Shown here piece by piece: positions 1 through 8,062 of a stretch of DNA of 64,000 nucleotides. This stretch comes from G963663315 sp963665165 (GTDB lineage: Bacteria; Pseudomonadota; Gammaproteobacteria; Arenicellales; Poriferihabitantaceae). The stretch spans positions 620,001 to 684,000 of the forward strand of contig OY761989.1 of assembly GCA_963665165.1 (NCBI GenBank), written 5' to 3'. Made by a program: the position numbers and the translations under genes. Under the pieces are notes generated by a model. It had not been told where the DNA came from. It was given only the letters and a program-made list of their open reading frames with translations, and searched no databases. Numbering within the stretch: position 1 is the stretch's first letter; each line of letters starts with the position of its first letter.

Positions 1-254
1 TCGTTGTCGGCAACCCTGACGAGGAGCAAACCGGAAAATTCCTCCGGGTTATCCATCAGACTGCAACGCTGCCCCGGCTGGTTCTGAATCTGGCGCCGGA
101 TAGCGCGCTTCCGGATTCGCATCCAGCGTCAGCCAAAACCCGGATAAACAATCAACCCACCGTGTATGTATGTTCCGGCAATACCTGCCGGATGCCGATA
201 ACCGGGGTGGCCGCTCTGGAATCCCTGCTGGGCGAATTCGGCGACCAGCGCTGA
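1..254 (+). CDS. Thioredoxin-domain protein (YyaL/DUF255 family), C-terminal end
   Basis: Open reading frame from the left edge (first full codon at base 3) ending in TGA at 252-254, about 83 residues visible. The end reads YVCSGNTCRMPIT followed by a short helix, which matches the C-terminus of YyaL/spermatogenesis-associated-protein-20-like proteins, where a YVCxxxxCxxP motif closes the protein after the toroidal glycosidase-like domain. The thioredoxin domain itself lies outside the window. The cellular role of the family is poorly defined. The next gene is convergent, with 25 bases between the stops. Identification rests only on this C-terminal motif. Confidence 0.6.
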   Translation, partial: VVGNPDEEQTGKFLRVIHQTATLPRLVLNLAPDSALPDSHPASAKTRINNQPTVYVCSGNTCRMPITGVAALESLLGEFGDQR

Positions 255-279
255 CCGGGAGGGCCGGAGCGATTCGGGA

Positions 280-1107
280 TCAGGTTCCGTGCTTCAGGAC
301 TGCGTAAGAATAAAGGCCGGTCAGGGGGCTCATGGAGGACGCCGCGTCCGGAGCCACGCGCATGCCGACATCCAGCAGTCCGCCCGACTCGGCTACCTTG
401 AGTCCGGTTCGTTGCTCGAACACATCCGGATCATCGAATCCGGTCAGCCATTTTACATTGAACAGTTTCTCGAACATGTCGGTGACCGTGGTGACCTCAT
501 CAATGCCGGAGGTCCGGTCAATGACCTTTCGTGACAAGTAATCAAAGGCGATGCTGAATCGGGGCAACTCGCTGCATAGCCGGTCAAGAAAGCCGAATAG
601 CAGTTCTTCCGGCAGATACATGGTGTTGCCTTCCCAGATGAACAGGGTCGGCTGGTCGGGATCCAGCCCCGCCCCGGTCAGCAGGGCAGGCAGGTCCGCT
701 TCAAGATAGTTGCACGGAATGCCTGCGCACGGTGTCATGCCATGCCCTTCCAGCACCCGGCTCTTGAACGACAGAACGGCCGACTGGTCCACATCGTAAA
801 AAGTAACCCCCTCCGCCCGGAACACCTGGGCCCGCATATCGAAGCCGCAACCAAGCGTTACGATCTGGCGCATGCCGCCTTCAATCCGGATTTTGACGAT
901 TTCATCGAACAGGCAAAACCGGTAACGGAGTAGTTCCCTGGTTTCGGGAAGCGCCACCTCAAGCTGGCCGGTTTTCGCCATGATGTCGTCATTGACGAAC
1001 CATTCGGCATAGGGGTCGTTGCACAAAGGATGTTCAGCATCCTGTTCCATCGCCCGGAAACAGGCGATGACAAACGCGGTAGCGCCGATTTCATTCATGT
1101 CAGTCAT
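280..1107 (-). CDS. SAM-dependent methyltransferase, LCM (leucine carboxyl methyltransferase) family
   Basis: 275 residues. The N-terminus carries GATAFVIACFRAMEQ, the family opening that precedes the SAM fold, followed by QIVTLGCGFDMRAQ (motif I, SAM binding) and VTFYDVDQ (motif II acidic residue binding the ribose). FIWEGNTMYLPEE is the conserved post-motif segment of LCM/TIGR00027-like enzymes. These proteins transfer a methyl group to small molecules or carboxylates; the substrate cannot be read from sequence. Two in-frame ATGs lie three codons apart (1107 and 1098); the first is used. The gene stands alone, convergent with the YyaL-like gene and followed upstream by a 120-base gap. Confidence 0.85.
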   Translation of the reverse strand: MTDMNEIGATAFVIACFRAMEQDAEHPLCNDPYAEWFVNDDIMAKTGQLEVALPETRELLRYRFCLFDEIVKIRIEGGMRQIVTLGCGFDMRAQVFRAEGVTFYDVDQSAVLSFKSRVLEGHGMTPCAGIPCNYLEADLPALLTGAGLDPDQPTLFIWEGNTMYLPEELLFGFLDRLCSELPRFSIAFDYLSRKVIDRTSGIDEVTTVTDMFEKLFNVKWLTGFDDPDVFEQRTGLKVAESGGLLDVGMRVAPDAASSMSPLTGLYSYAVLKHGT

Positions 1108-1227
1108 GACCGGATGGTAGCACTACTGCCGAATTCTTGTAAACCCTGTCCTGGCCCCGGTCGGTTGCGGACGCCAGTAACCTCTGCCAGCCACTGTATG
1201 GCTCGGCAGAGGCTGGCGCGATACCGG

Positions 1228-1743
1228 TTATTTTTTGGTTAATGCGGCGGCAAACTTCCCGGTAGCCATTCCGAACAGGGCGCCAATCACCATGGAAACG
1301 ATGACTACGACCAGTGCGTTGTTGAAACTCGCCGAAGTCAGGTTGTCGAGACTCAGTTTATCAGGAGTCTGCAACAGAAATGCAAAGGTGCAGGCGTAAC
1401 CGTATGTGGTGGCCGGAATAGAGGAAAGAGCTGCAATATCGGCCATTTTGGTGTAGATGGCCACGCTTACAGCGACTACAATTCCGGCCCACACAGGCAG
1501 AGTCAGCGACTCGGCCAACGGGATGGCCAGGATGATGATTGCCGCTATCCAGGCTACGACCACCCCGAATATATTACAGATGATCGTGCTCTTCAGCGCT
1601 GCATTGTCGCCACCATTGTGGAAGTAGCAAGCCCAAGCCGCGAATGCGGCCCAGATGAGAATGGTGCCTATGGATAGAAATATCCAGGTGGCAACGCCAG
1701 CAAGTAATCCGATACTGATAGTCAAAGGCATAAGACCCGTCAT
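1228..1743 (-). CDS. DUF1097 family integral membrane protein
   Basis: 171 residues, almost entirely hydrophobic, with about five or six membrane segments (for example TISIGLLAGVATWIFLSIG at the start and NALVVVIVSMVIGALFGMAT at the end). Length and the pattern of small residues and glycines match DUF1097 proteins such as E. coli YcdZ, whose function is unknown. The start is well supported by a strong Shine-Dalgarno sequence, GGGAGG, a few bases upstream of the ATG at 1743. The basic C-terminus (ALTKK) suggests a cytoplasmic end. It is divergent from the RiPP precursor gene, and direct-repeat copy 1 lies 107 bases upstream of its start. Membership of the RiPP cluster is not evident. Confidence 0.75.
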   Translation of the reverse strand: MTGLMPLTISIGLLAGVATWIFLSIGTILIWAAFAAWACYFHNGGDNAALKSTIICNIFGVVVAWIAAIIILAIPLAESLTLPVWAGIVVAVSVAIYTKMADIAALSSIPATTYGYACTFAFLLQTPDKLSLDNLTSASFNNALVVVIVSMVIGALFGMATGKFAAALTKK

Positions 1744-1850
1744 GATATCCTCCCAGGTTTTAACTGAAATTTGACCGGATTAGCCGGAACCTGTGTTCGA
1801 CCAACACCGAATAACGGCCAGTCCATCCCGGAATCATCAATCCGCGCCGT

Positions 1851-1907
1851 TTGAAAGTAAATAGGTAGAAATACCCAAAATACCGGGGTATGGTTATCGG
1901 CTTGTCC
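1851..1907. repeat. 57-bp direct repeat, copy 1 (left flank of RiPP cluster)
   Basis: Aligns without gaps to 21921-21977 in the same orientation with 48 of 57 positions identical, and all nine differences are transitions. Its centre contains an inverted repeat, ATACCC at 1871-1876 and GGGTAT at 1886-1891, separated by nine bases, conserved in both copies. It could be an island boundary, a dispersed repeat, or a regulator site; nothing in this copy decides between them. Confidence 0.8.
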
Positions 1908-1932
1908 TTCCGGATCTGTGGTCAGTTCGGAC

Positions 1933-1962
1933 TTGACTCTGTGATGTTTGATATGCTAGGGT
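1933..1962 (+). promoter_or_regulatory. Predicted sigma-70 promoter of the RiPP precursor gene
   Basis: TTGACT at 1933-1938, an 18-base spacer, and an extended -10 element TGC-TAGGGT ending at 1962. This would start transcription near 1969 and give a leader of about 48 bases before the ATG at 2017. The -10 hexamer matches the consensus at four of six positions and the TGn extension compensates. Prediction from sequence only. Confidence 0.45.
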
Positions 1963-2016
1963 CATCCCTGTGTCTATTTAGGTATCCGTAACCAACGTCT
2001 TGAAAGGGGAATTGGC

Positions 2017-2268
2017 ATGAAAAGTGGAGATGAAATGTTGAAACAGGTCGTAGATAAGTCTGCATTGGACCCAGAATTCAGGCAGCAGCTTCTCGAAGAC
2101 CCCAAGAGTACGATCAGTGGAGAATTGGGTATTACGATTCCCGATTCCATGAATATCATGGTTCATGAAAGTGACATGCAAACGGTTCATCTTGCGTTGC
2201 CACCGGATCCTAACATCACGGAAGAGCAGCTCGAAGCGATTTCGGCTGGTCTTTGCTGTTGCTGGTAA
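2017..2268 (+). CDS. NHLP-leader RiPP precursor with predicted core LCCCW
   Basis: 83 residues. Residues 1-78 form a nitrile-hydratase-alpha-type (NHLP) leader: LDPEFRQQLLEDPK, then ELGITIP, MVHES and VHLALPP, the typical blocks of the family. The leader ends AISAG, a double-glycine-like site (Ala-Gly) for a C39 peptidase, and only L79-C80-C81-C82-W83 remains before the TAA stop. Three adjacent cysteines are ideal substrates for the YcaO cyclodehydratase at 17384-19687, and the terminal Trp could be the substrate of the halogenase-like protein. Shine-Dalgarno AAGGGG lies seven bases before the ATG. The gene is convergent with the unknown gene at 2365-3483 and divergent from the DUF1097 gene. 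Family assignment is firm; the cleavage site and modifications are inferred. Confidence 0.92.
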   Translation: MKSGDEMLKQVVDKSALDPEFRQQLLEDPKSTISGELGITIPDSMNIMVHESDMQTVHLALPPDPNITEEQLEAISAGLCCCW

Positions 2269-2364
2269 GCTGGATTATTCGCAAGAAGTCGTCCACTTTT
2301 GCAAGTCCGGGTTACCCCGCTCGTTACCGGACGGGGGTTCGTTGCCTGGATTCGGAGGCTGGCC

Positions 2365-3483
2365 TTAACCCCGGGCGGCTCCCGAAAGCACGATGAAGAC
2401 ATAGGCTTTGGCTTTCTGAAGCTGGCTTTCGGATATGACCAGCTTAATATGGTGTATGCCCCGCAGCATGATATATCCCCCCGCCTTGGCAAAAAGTGTA
2501 GCCGGTTTCGAAACCCAGCCAGCAAGGGCTGTCAGCTTCTCCGAAACGACGAGGTCCTCATGACTCAAGGCATCCAGAAATGGATCCCAATCGGTCAGGC
2601 CGTCAAGCCAATAACGTGAAGCTTTTGTGTATCGCTGCTTGACAATCAGCGTGAGGCCAAGGGTGGGACCGACACCGTCTTCCTGCACGTCAATATTCAA
2701 TCCGGTTCTGACAATATTCGCGCGCTCCCTGAAGCGTGTAATGACGGAATCAACGGCCGAGATCTGACCCGGCCAACCCGTGGTTTCAAGAAAGCGATGG
2801 ATTTCCTGCTGCGATTTGAAGCCCATGATTGCCAGACGGATTGCCCGTGAGCGAGACGGGAACAAACCGAACGAATCCATACGTGTATCTTCTGGCTGCG
2901 CAAGATAAATTTTTTCGATGTTCTTCCGCTCAGCATCATTCAGCTTCCAGTTTATGCAGGATACGAGTGCACCAACCACCGTATCGACATCATTGGCCTG
3001 ACCGTTGACGCCCATGATCGGACGTTCACCAGGTCGCAGGAACATGCCCGGAAACGCATAATCACCGCCTTTTGCAGAGCTTGTATCATATTCCAGCATC
3101 AGTTTGCGGCCGACTATCTCACGCAGAGGGGAGTTTTCGGTTTCCATTTGCCTGAATAATTTCGTGATCGCTTTCGCGGTCTTATCCGACCTGTCGGTCC
3201 GTGCGCGCTCCTTGAAAAATGCTGCCGTCCTGGTGCCGCTCGCCAATGAGGCGCCGAAATCCGCTTCGGGTCTGATAGAATGCAGCGGTAGTTCAAAGCC
3301 GAAAGGAAGGGCGCCCATTGTGATTGGAAGTTTCCCGGCGCATTCGAGTATGTGCGCCCACTCCTGATTTCCGATAAGAACCGGTGAAACCCTGTCTCGA
3401 AAGGTTCCAAGCAAATCGCCCATGGTTCTGCCTTCTTTGGCGAGACGGTCCTGAGTAAGTTTGACGGCTTCGTCAATATCCAA
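2365..3483 (-). CDS. Unrecognised protein of the RiPP cluster
   Basis: 372 residues from a TTG at 3483; an in-frame ATG at 3423 (MGDLLGTFRD) is an alternative start. No signal peptide or membrane segment. I recognise no family. Visible features: FELPLHSIRPEADFGASL near residue 85, a charged segment around 110-135, LMLEYDTSS near 150, a central helical region, and a C-terminal RGIHHIKLVISE followed by a strand-rich tail. Soluble, probably cytoplasmic. It is the last minus-strand gene downstream of the leader-cyclase fusion, 223 bases away and with its own exact TATAAT box, so it may be expressed separately. It ends 97 bases from the precursor stop. A tailoring enzyme or leader-binding partner is possible, but this is context only. 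Confidence 0.7.
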   Translation of the reverse strand: MDIDEAVKLTQDRLAKEGRTMGDLLGTFRDRVSPVLIGNQEWAHILECAGKLPITMGALPFGFELPLHSIRPEADFGASLASGTRTAAFFKERARTDRSDKTAKAITKLFRQMETENSPLREIVGRKLMLEYDTSSAKGGDYAFPGMFLRPGERPIMGVNGQANDVDTVVGALVSCINWKLNDAERKNIEKIYLAQPEDTRMDSFGLFPSRSRAIRLAIMGFKSQQEIHRFLETTGWPGQISAVDSVITRFRERANIVRTGLNIDVQEDGVGPTLGLTLIVKQRYTKASRYWLDGLTDWDPFLDALSHEDLVVSEKLTALAGWVSKPATLFAKAGGYIMLRGIHHIKLVISESQLQKAKAYVFIVLSGAARG

Positions 3484-3602
3484 ATCGTTTTCCCATGTAG
3501 TTTGCAGGTAAGAGAGTCGAAACGATTTTCAGCAGTGGAGAACCTGGCACACGATAACGCCGATTGCCATATCGGATTCCCGCACAGGCAACACCGTCTG
3601 GA

Positions 3603-3608
3603 ATTATA
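3603..3608 (-). promoter_or_regulatory. Consensus -10 box (TATAAT) upstream of the unknown cluster gene
   Basis: On the minus strand the sequence reads TTTCGGGTATAATTCC, with an exact TATAAT. No good -35 hexamer lies 16-18 bases upstream, so an activator may be needed. The adjoining ATTTCGGGTAT also occurs on the minus strand inside the repeat copy at 21921-21977. Transcription would start near 3596, about 110 bases before the TTG at 3483. Confidence 0.4.
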
Positions 3609-3706
3609 CCCGAAATCAAGAACTGCGGTACGCCCGGAGTTTTCTCCAGGCCGATGCCTTGATCCGAAGTGCAGTTTGCAGGATTATCTGAAGATGGACA
3701 CCGGCG

Positions 3707-5026
3707 CTATGAACCGGCAGATTCGCCAAGTCCCAGAATTTCGACCAGACGTTCCACGGCTTCGACACAAAATGCAGTGGTCACTGCTGCAGAGCCGTGC
3801 CCAATCTGCCCTACCGTACCCCACTTCAGCGATTGATCTCCAAATGCGAGGTGTTCCGGCCAGCTACCGTCGTCGCCTTGCGAACCCAGGAATTTTCCGA
3901 TTTCGTGTCTCGCATTGATACTTTCAAGACTTCCACAATTATAAAGCGCAGACACTGCCTGAGCGGTCTGGAGGATGTTGCCGAATTCTCCCTTCTCGTT
4001 ACGCAAGCCGCGGATACGGCCTGCAAGCATCGGCCGTAATCGATCAAGCGCAGGCTGTGCGCGAATCATGGCACGGGTGATCGCATAGCAGATGGAGATG
4101 GTGTCGGGATACCATTTGGAAGAGCCCTCAAGACTGCCTTCGGCAATCAATCCTTCCAGCCATCGCTGGGCCTCTCTGGTCTCGGGGCAATCGCCAAGAT
4201 AGGCAATGACATTCGCATTGACTACCGGATCGGCTTCGATCCGAAAGATCTTCACGACATCTGGTTCGTCTTCCGCCAGCGCCCAGGTCATGAAACGGCC
4301 TTCCCCGTCTCGATTTGCCAAGATCCGCGGGACATTCTTCCCCAGCAATATCCAGGGGTGAGTCCCAATGACAAGCGAACAGACCGTGGTACTGTCGAGA
4401 TCCTGAGGCAGATGACGGTAGTAGCGCCACAATCCCGGATATTCAATGGTATCGGCAATGTACGCCCGGGTGGCGTCGCACATCGTCCTGGCCCGCGGTT
4501 CATTGCAACTTTCCAGGGCAAGCGCGCACCAGGCTGAAATAAAGGGAGGTCTTTCGTAATGTCGAGGGATGTCCGGGTTGGCGATATTAAACCGGATACA
4601 GCGCCAGGCTCCATTCTCGTCTATAGTGGATTCCAGGAACTCGAGAGCGTTGCGGATACTGTTCCTGCCTGCCCTTGCAAGCTCTTCGGGGGGGGCAGCG
4701 ACCCATCGGGTTTCTGATCGTCCGGAATCCGGATGGCAACAGGGCGGCGCGGGGTCATGGAGTGTCTTGCGGAGAAACTCGAGTGATGATGCGCCGTTCC
4801 TCGCCTCTTCCCGCTCGGCGGCACTGAACTTGTTACGCGGGGGGATCACCAGATGTGTCATGGCATAGGTATCTTCATGCACGTGAATCTCATGTCCTTC
4901 CGCCAACGTCACGCCGAGTTCCATCTTGATCGCATCTTTGGGGTTTGCGAGAAGAGATTCACGAAATTCATCGTTTTCAACAGCTTTTGATATGAGGAAA
5001 TCCGCTGTGTCAATGGGATTCTTCAT
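3707..5026 (-). CDS. NHLP leader fused to a squalene-cyclase-like alpha/alpha-toroid protein
   Basis: 439 residues. Residues 1-78 align without any gap to residues 1-78 of the precursor, with about 25 identities (EFR at 20-22, LL 25-26, PK 29-30, ELG 36-38, VHE 49-51, HL 58-59, PP 62-63, G78). The enzyme part starts exactly where the core peptide would. Residues about 110-435 resemble prenyltransferase/squalene-oxidase repeats: a QxxxGxW motif at 383-389 (QGDDGSW), a related ENGAW at 137-141, and DLDSTT at 209-214, which recalls the DxDD/T motif of class II terpene cyclases but with Ser in place of the last Asp. Two adjacent Cys (96-97) follow the leader. There is no signal peptide. It lies 87 bases downstream of the export operon. 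Substrate and chemistry are unknown; LanC-type lyase folds are also alpha/alpha toroids, but I see no zinc-ligand pattern. Confidence 0.85.
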   Translation of the reverse strand: MKNPIDTADFLISKAVENDEFRESLLANPKDAIKMELGVTLAEGHEIHVHEDTYAMTHLVIPPRNKFSAAEREEARNGASSLEFLRKTLHDPAPPCCHPDSGRSETRWVAAPPEELARAGRNSIRNALEFLESTIDENGAWRCIRFNIANPDIPRHYERPPFISAWCALALESCNEPRARTMCDATRAYIADTIEYPGLWRYYRHLPQDLDSTTVCSLVIGTHPWILLGKNVPRILANRDGEGRFMTWALAEDEPDVVKIFRIEADPVVNANVIAYLGDCPETREAQRWLEGLIAEGSLEGSSKWYPDTISICYAITRAMIRAQPALDRLRPMLAGRIRGLRNEKGEFGNILQTAQAVSALYNCGSLESINARHEIGKFLGSQGDDGSWPEHLAFGDQSLKWGTVGQIGHGSAAVTTAFCVEAVERLVEILGLGESAGS

Positions 5027-5113
5027 GGGTTTCTTCCTTCTTTGTGGGTTGTAGCGAGAATTCCCGGAAGCCAGACTGAGGAATCTGGCGCATCGGCCGG
5101 TCTGGATATCCAG

Positions 5114-8062
5114 TCAGGCGATCTGCCGCCTGACCAGTTCCCTGAATACGCCATCGGTTTCCATGAGTTCACTGAAGGAGCCGATTTGTACGACTTTGCC
5201 AGCCTGCAGCACATAGATGCGATCCGCCTGTTCCAGTGTGGACAGGCGGTGGGCGATCACAATCCGGGTAGAGGTCAGAGCGGTAAGGTTTCGCATGACC
5301 TTGGCCTGGCTTTCATTATCCAGCCAGTTGGTTGCCTCGTCCAACAGCATGATTCTCGGGTTGTTGATCACCGACCGGGCGATTGTGATGCGCTGACTTT
5401 CACCGCCTGACAGAACCGAACCGCTGGCGCCCACCATGGTCATCATGCCCATGGGCATGGACTTGATCTGGTTTTCGACTTCGGCGGTACGGACCGCCGT
5501 CCACACTTCCCCGGTCTCGATGACATCATGGTGGCTAACCAGATTATCCCAGAGATCCTGGGAGTGGAGTCCAATGGATTGAGGTACTGTACCGATCTTG
5601 CGACGCACCTGTTTCAGGTTCAGGTGCCTCAGGTCGCGTCCGTCGTAATACACTGCGCCGGCGGTCGGCCAGTCGACTCCGAGTGCAAGCCGAAGCAGGG
5701 TGCTCTTGCCGCTGCCGGACTCACCAGTGATCGCAACGAATTCGCCAGGACGGGCGTGAATCGTGACGTCGTCAAGAATCAACGGACCGTCAGGGTCGTA
5801 GCGAAAGGAGATACGGTCGAACAGTATCTCACCGCACAGGTATTCAACCGGCTCTCCATCCGTCTCGTTTTCAGGAACGGCTGAGAGCAACGGGCGCATC
5901 TGCTCGAATGCCGGCAGCATGGCGGCGATGGCGCCAAAGGACTCGCCGAGTCGTGCGACCGCGGACTGGAAAACAAGGAAGACGGTATACACCACGAGAA
6001 AGTCTTCGACCGGAATGTTTCGGTCTCCCCTCGTCATCACCGCAAAGAGGAGAACGCCACCGGCAAGAAAGGGGAGTGCGGCGCCGAATGCCCGTGAATG
6101 TCCCTCAAGGGCGCCGAGTTCGATCTCTGCACGTTTTTGCTGACGATAATCCTTTGCCCAGATGGCAAATGCCAGCCCTTCCACATTGTTTATTCGCAGC
6201 TTGGAAATGCCCCCCACGATCTGGTACAGCCGTCCGGCGACTCGACGGGCAGCGTCTAACATTTGCCCGTAGGGCACAATCTGGCGCAATCCCAGGAAGA
6301 CGGTGATCAGCAACGAGACCGTACTGAAGACGAGCGTGATGACACCGAGGGTGGCATCATAGAAAAAAATGACCCCGAATACCGGTAGCAGAAAGAGGGT
6401 CGACAGAACGCTGTTGGTGACGATTCCCTGCAGTCCATCGCGAAGATTCTGGAATGTCATTCCCGATATGGCCAGATCGCCAGTGGAATGGCGATGCAAA
6501 ATTCTTGGCGGAAGGCGTATGAGGCGATCCCAGAAGGCCGCCTCCACGCGCGATGTGGAACGTCCCTCGAGCCGCCTCATCGCGGCGCTCTGAAGCAGGT
6601 GCAGTAGTGTGCCAAGCAGGCCGAACCCCGCTAACGCTACGGCAACGGCATAGAGCGCTTCCACACTTCCGCCGACCAGGATCTCACCCGCAATGAATCC
6701 AAGCGCGATCGCCGGCAACAATTTGATCAGGCCACCTGTCAGCCCGGCCATGACCAGCCGGGCCAGGTTCGGAGCCGATCCATGCAGGGCAATTTTCATC
6801 AGGTCTGTCGGCTTCACGCTACTCGAAGGCAATGGCCGATAGAACATCCAGGCATCCGCCTGAAGCGCACCAGCCTGTTCCGCTGTCACACGTACACTGC
6901 GTTTGCTGACCGGGTCGACTTGCCGGTATCGCCCGAACATGCCCGGTAACAGCGCCACGGGTTGTCCGTCTTCGGCGCGGAACGCCAACAGTGCATTACT
7001 GTCACCGAGCCACCAGTTGTCCTCGCCCTCCAATCGCACGCATCGAGCGCACACCCCTGACGCGTCGAGTATGTCAACGAGGTTGATCGGAGAATCGGAC
7101 AGTCCGGAGCGTTCCGGAATCCTGAAATCAATTCCTTCGTGACGGCCGACGAGTTCCAGGGCAGTCGCCAGCGTTGTGTCCCCGACTCCGGCCCCCTGAT
7201 CAATTGGCAGGTCATAGAGGTTGTACAGTCGTTGCCGCGCCGCATTTTCGGCTGTGCGGAGACCGGTTGCCCGTGCACGTTCCAGATTTGCATCGTCGAT
7301 CACAGCGAGTCGGCGATTCAGGCGTTCCAGGGTGAAAGCAACCGCGTGGAAGGAGGCCAGCGCCAGCAGCAGTATTCCTTCCCGTACCAGGGTTTCGGTC
7401 GACTTGCCGGTCAGTGTTGTCTGCTCGCACAGGGTGAGATTGCTTGTCCGCGTCAGCGGTATCATGGTTTCGTGTGGGCCGTTTGCTTCGGCCAGTTCCG
7501 TCTGGTCGACAATATCCATGAACAGGACCGCGCCGCGTGACGGTTTGGGTACCCATACCCATACCACTCCACGCTGCACGGAGAGCGTACAGGGCGCCAG
7601 GTTCTGTGTCAGGCCGGGTTCGGCCAGCGCCGTTGGACGTGGCAGGGGACTTGAGAAACGCGACAGCGTGTCGGTAATGGCTGTCAGCCAGGTATCCACC
7701 TGTTCCGCCAGCTCTGCAGGATGGACCCGGGACAGTGCGGGCGCCGGTAAACGTTTCAGCAGGGTGCCAGGCAACCCCTTGGCAATGACGCTGAGCACAG
7801 TGCCTTCGCGATTGTCCTGTCGGTCCGGTGCGACACCCGGCAGTAACCGGCCCGATTCCCGGCGCAGCAGATGCTTTGGCGCCGCCCGCTCGATCCCATC
7901 CCTGGATTCGACCAGGAACAGATTGACGGCGCCGTGTTCAATGAACCAGATGCTGTCCGGGTCGTCGAGTTTCATCGGCAGGTTGTTGGCGCAGGGCACG
8001 GATGTGCCGGAGCGAGTGGCGAGTTCGGCGAGCGAGATGTAGTCCGGCTTCGTGAATTTCAT
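5114..8062 (-). CDS. NHLP/NHLM bacteriocin-system ABC transporter, ATP-binding/permease protein
   Basis: 982 residues. The long N-terminal part (about 1-400) begins with a cyclic-nucleotide-binding-like fold (SIWFIEHGAVNLFLVE) and has no catalytic C39 domain. About residues 410-700 are transmembrane, and the C-terminal nucleotide-binding domain has Walker A GESGSGKS near 780, signature LSGGESQ and Walker B IMLLDEAT. This layout is that of the second ABC protein of NHLP systems (TIGR03797 type), which works with the C39-containing partner in exporting the peptide through the inner membrane. Its ATG overlaps the stop of the C39-ABC gene by one base (TGATG), so the two are translationally coupled. 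Walker B is followed by NWLD rather than the usual SALD. Confidence 0.93.
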   Translation of the reverse strand: MKFTKPDYISLAELATRSGTSVPCANNLPMKLDDPDSIWFIEHGAVNLFLVESRDGIERAAPKHLLRRESGRLLPGVAPDRQDNREGTVLSVIAKGLPGTLLKRLPAPALSRVHPAELAEQVDTWLTAITDTLSRFSSPLPRPTALAEPGLTQNLAPCTLSVQRGVVWVWVPKPSRGAVLFMDIVDQTELAEANGPHETMIPLTRTSNLTLCEQTTLTGKSTETLVREGILLLALASFHAVAFTLERLNRRLAVIDDANLERARATGLRTAENAARQRLYNLYDLPIDQGAGVGDTTLATALELVGRHEGIDFRIPERSGLSDSPINLVDILDASGVCARCVRLEGEDNWWLGDSNALLAFRAEDGQPVALLPGMFGRYRQVDPVSKRSVRVTAEQAGALQADAWMFYRPLPSSSVKPTDLMKIALHGSAPNLARLVMAGLTGGLIKLLPAIALGFIAGEILVGGSVEALYAVAVALAGFGLLGTLLHLLQSAAMRRLEGRSTSRVEAAFWDRLIRLPPRILHRHSTGDLAISGMTFQNLRDGLQGIVTNSVLSTLFLLPVFGVIFFYDATLGVITLVFSTVSLLITVFLGLRQIVPYGQMLDAARRVAGRLYQIVGGISKLRINNVEGLAFAIWAKDYRQQKRAEIELGALEGHSRAFGAALPFLAGGVLLFAVMTRGDRNIPVEDFLVVYTVFLVFQSAVARLGESFGAIAAMLPAFEQMRPLLSAVPENETDGEPVEYLCGEILFDRISFRYDPDGPLILDDVTIHARPGEFVAITGESGSGKSTLLRLALGVDWPTAGAVYYDGRDLRHLNLKQVRRKIGTVPQSIGLHSQDLWDNLVSHHDVIETGEVWTAVRTAEVENQIKSMPMGMMTMVGASGSVLSGGESQRITIARSVINNPRIMLLDEATNWLDNESQAKVMRNLTALTSTRIVIAHRLSTLEQADRIYVLQAGKVVQIGSFSELMETDGVFRELVRRQIA

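Noticed and set aside
2305..2332. GTCCGG ... CCGGAC inverted repeat between the precursor gene and the unknown gene, considered as a terminator
   Set aside because: Only six pairs with a 16-base loop and no T tract on either strand; too weak to call.
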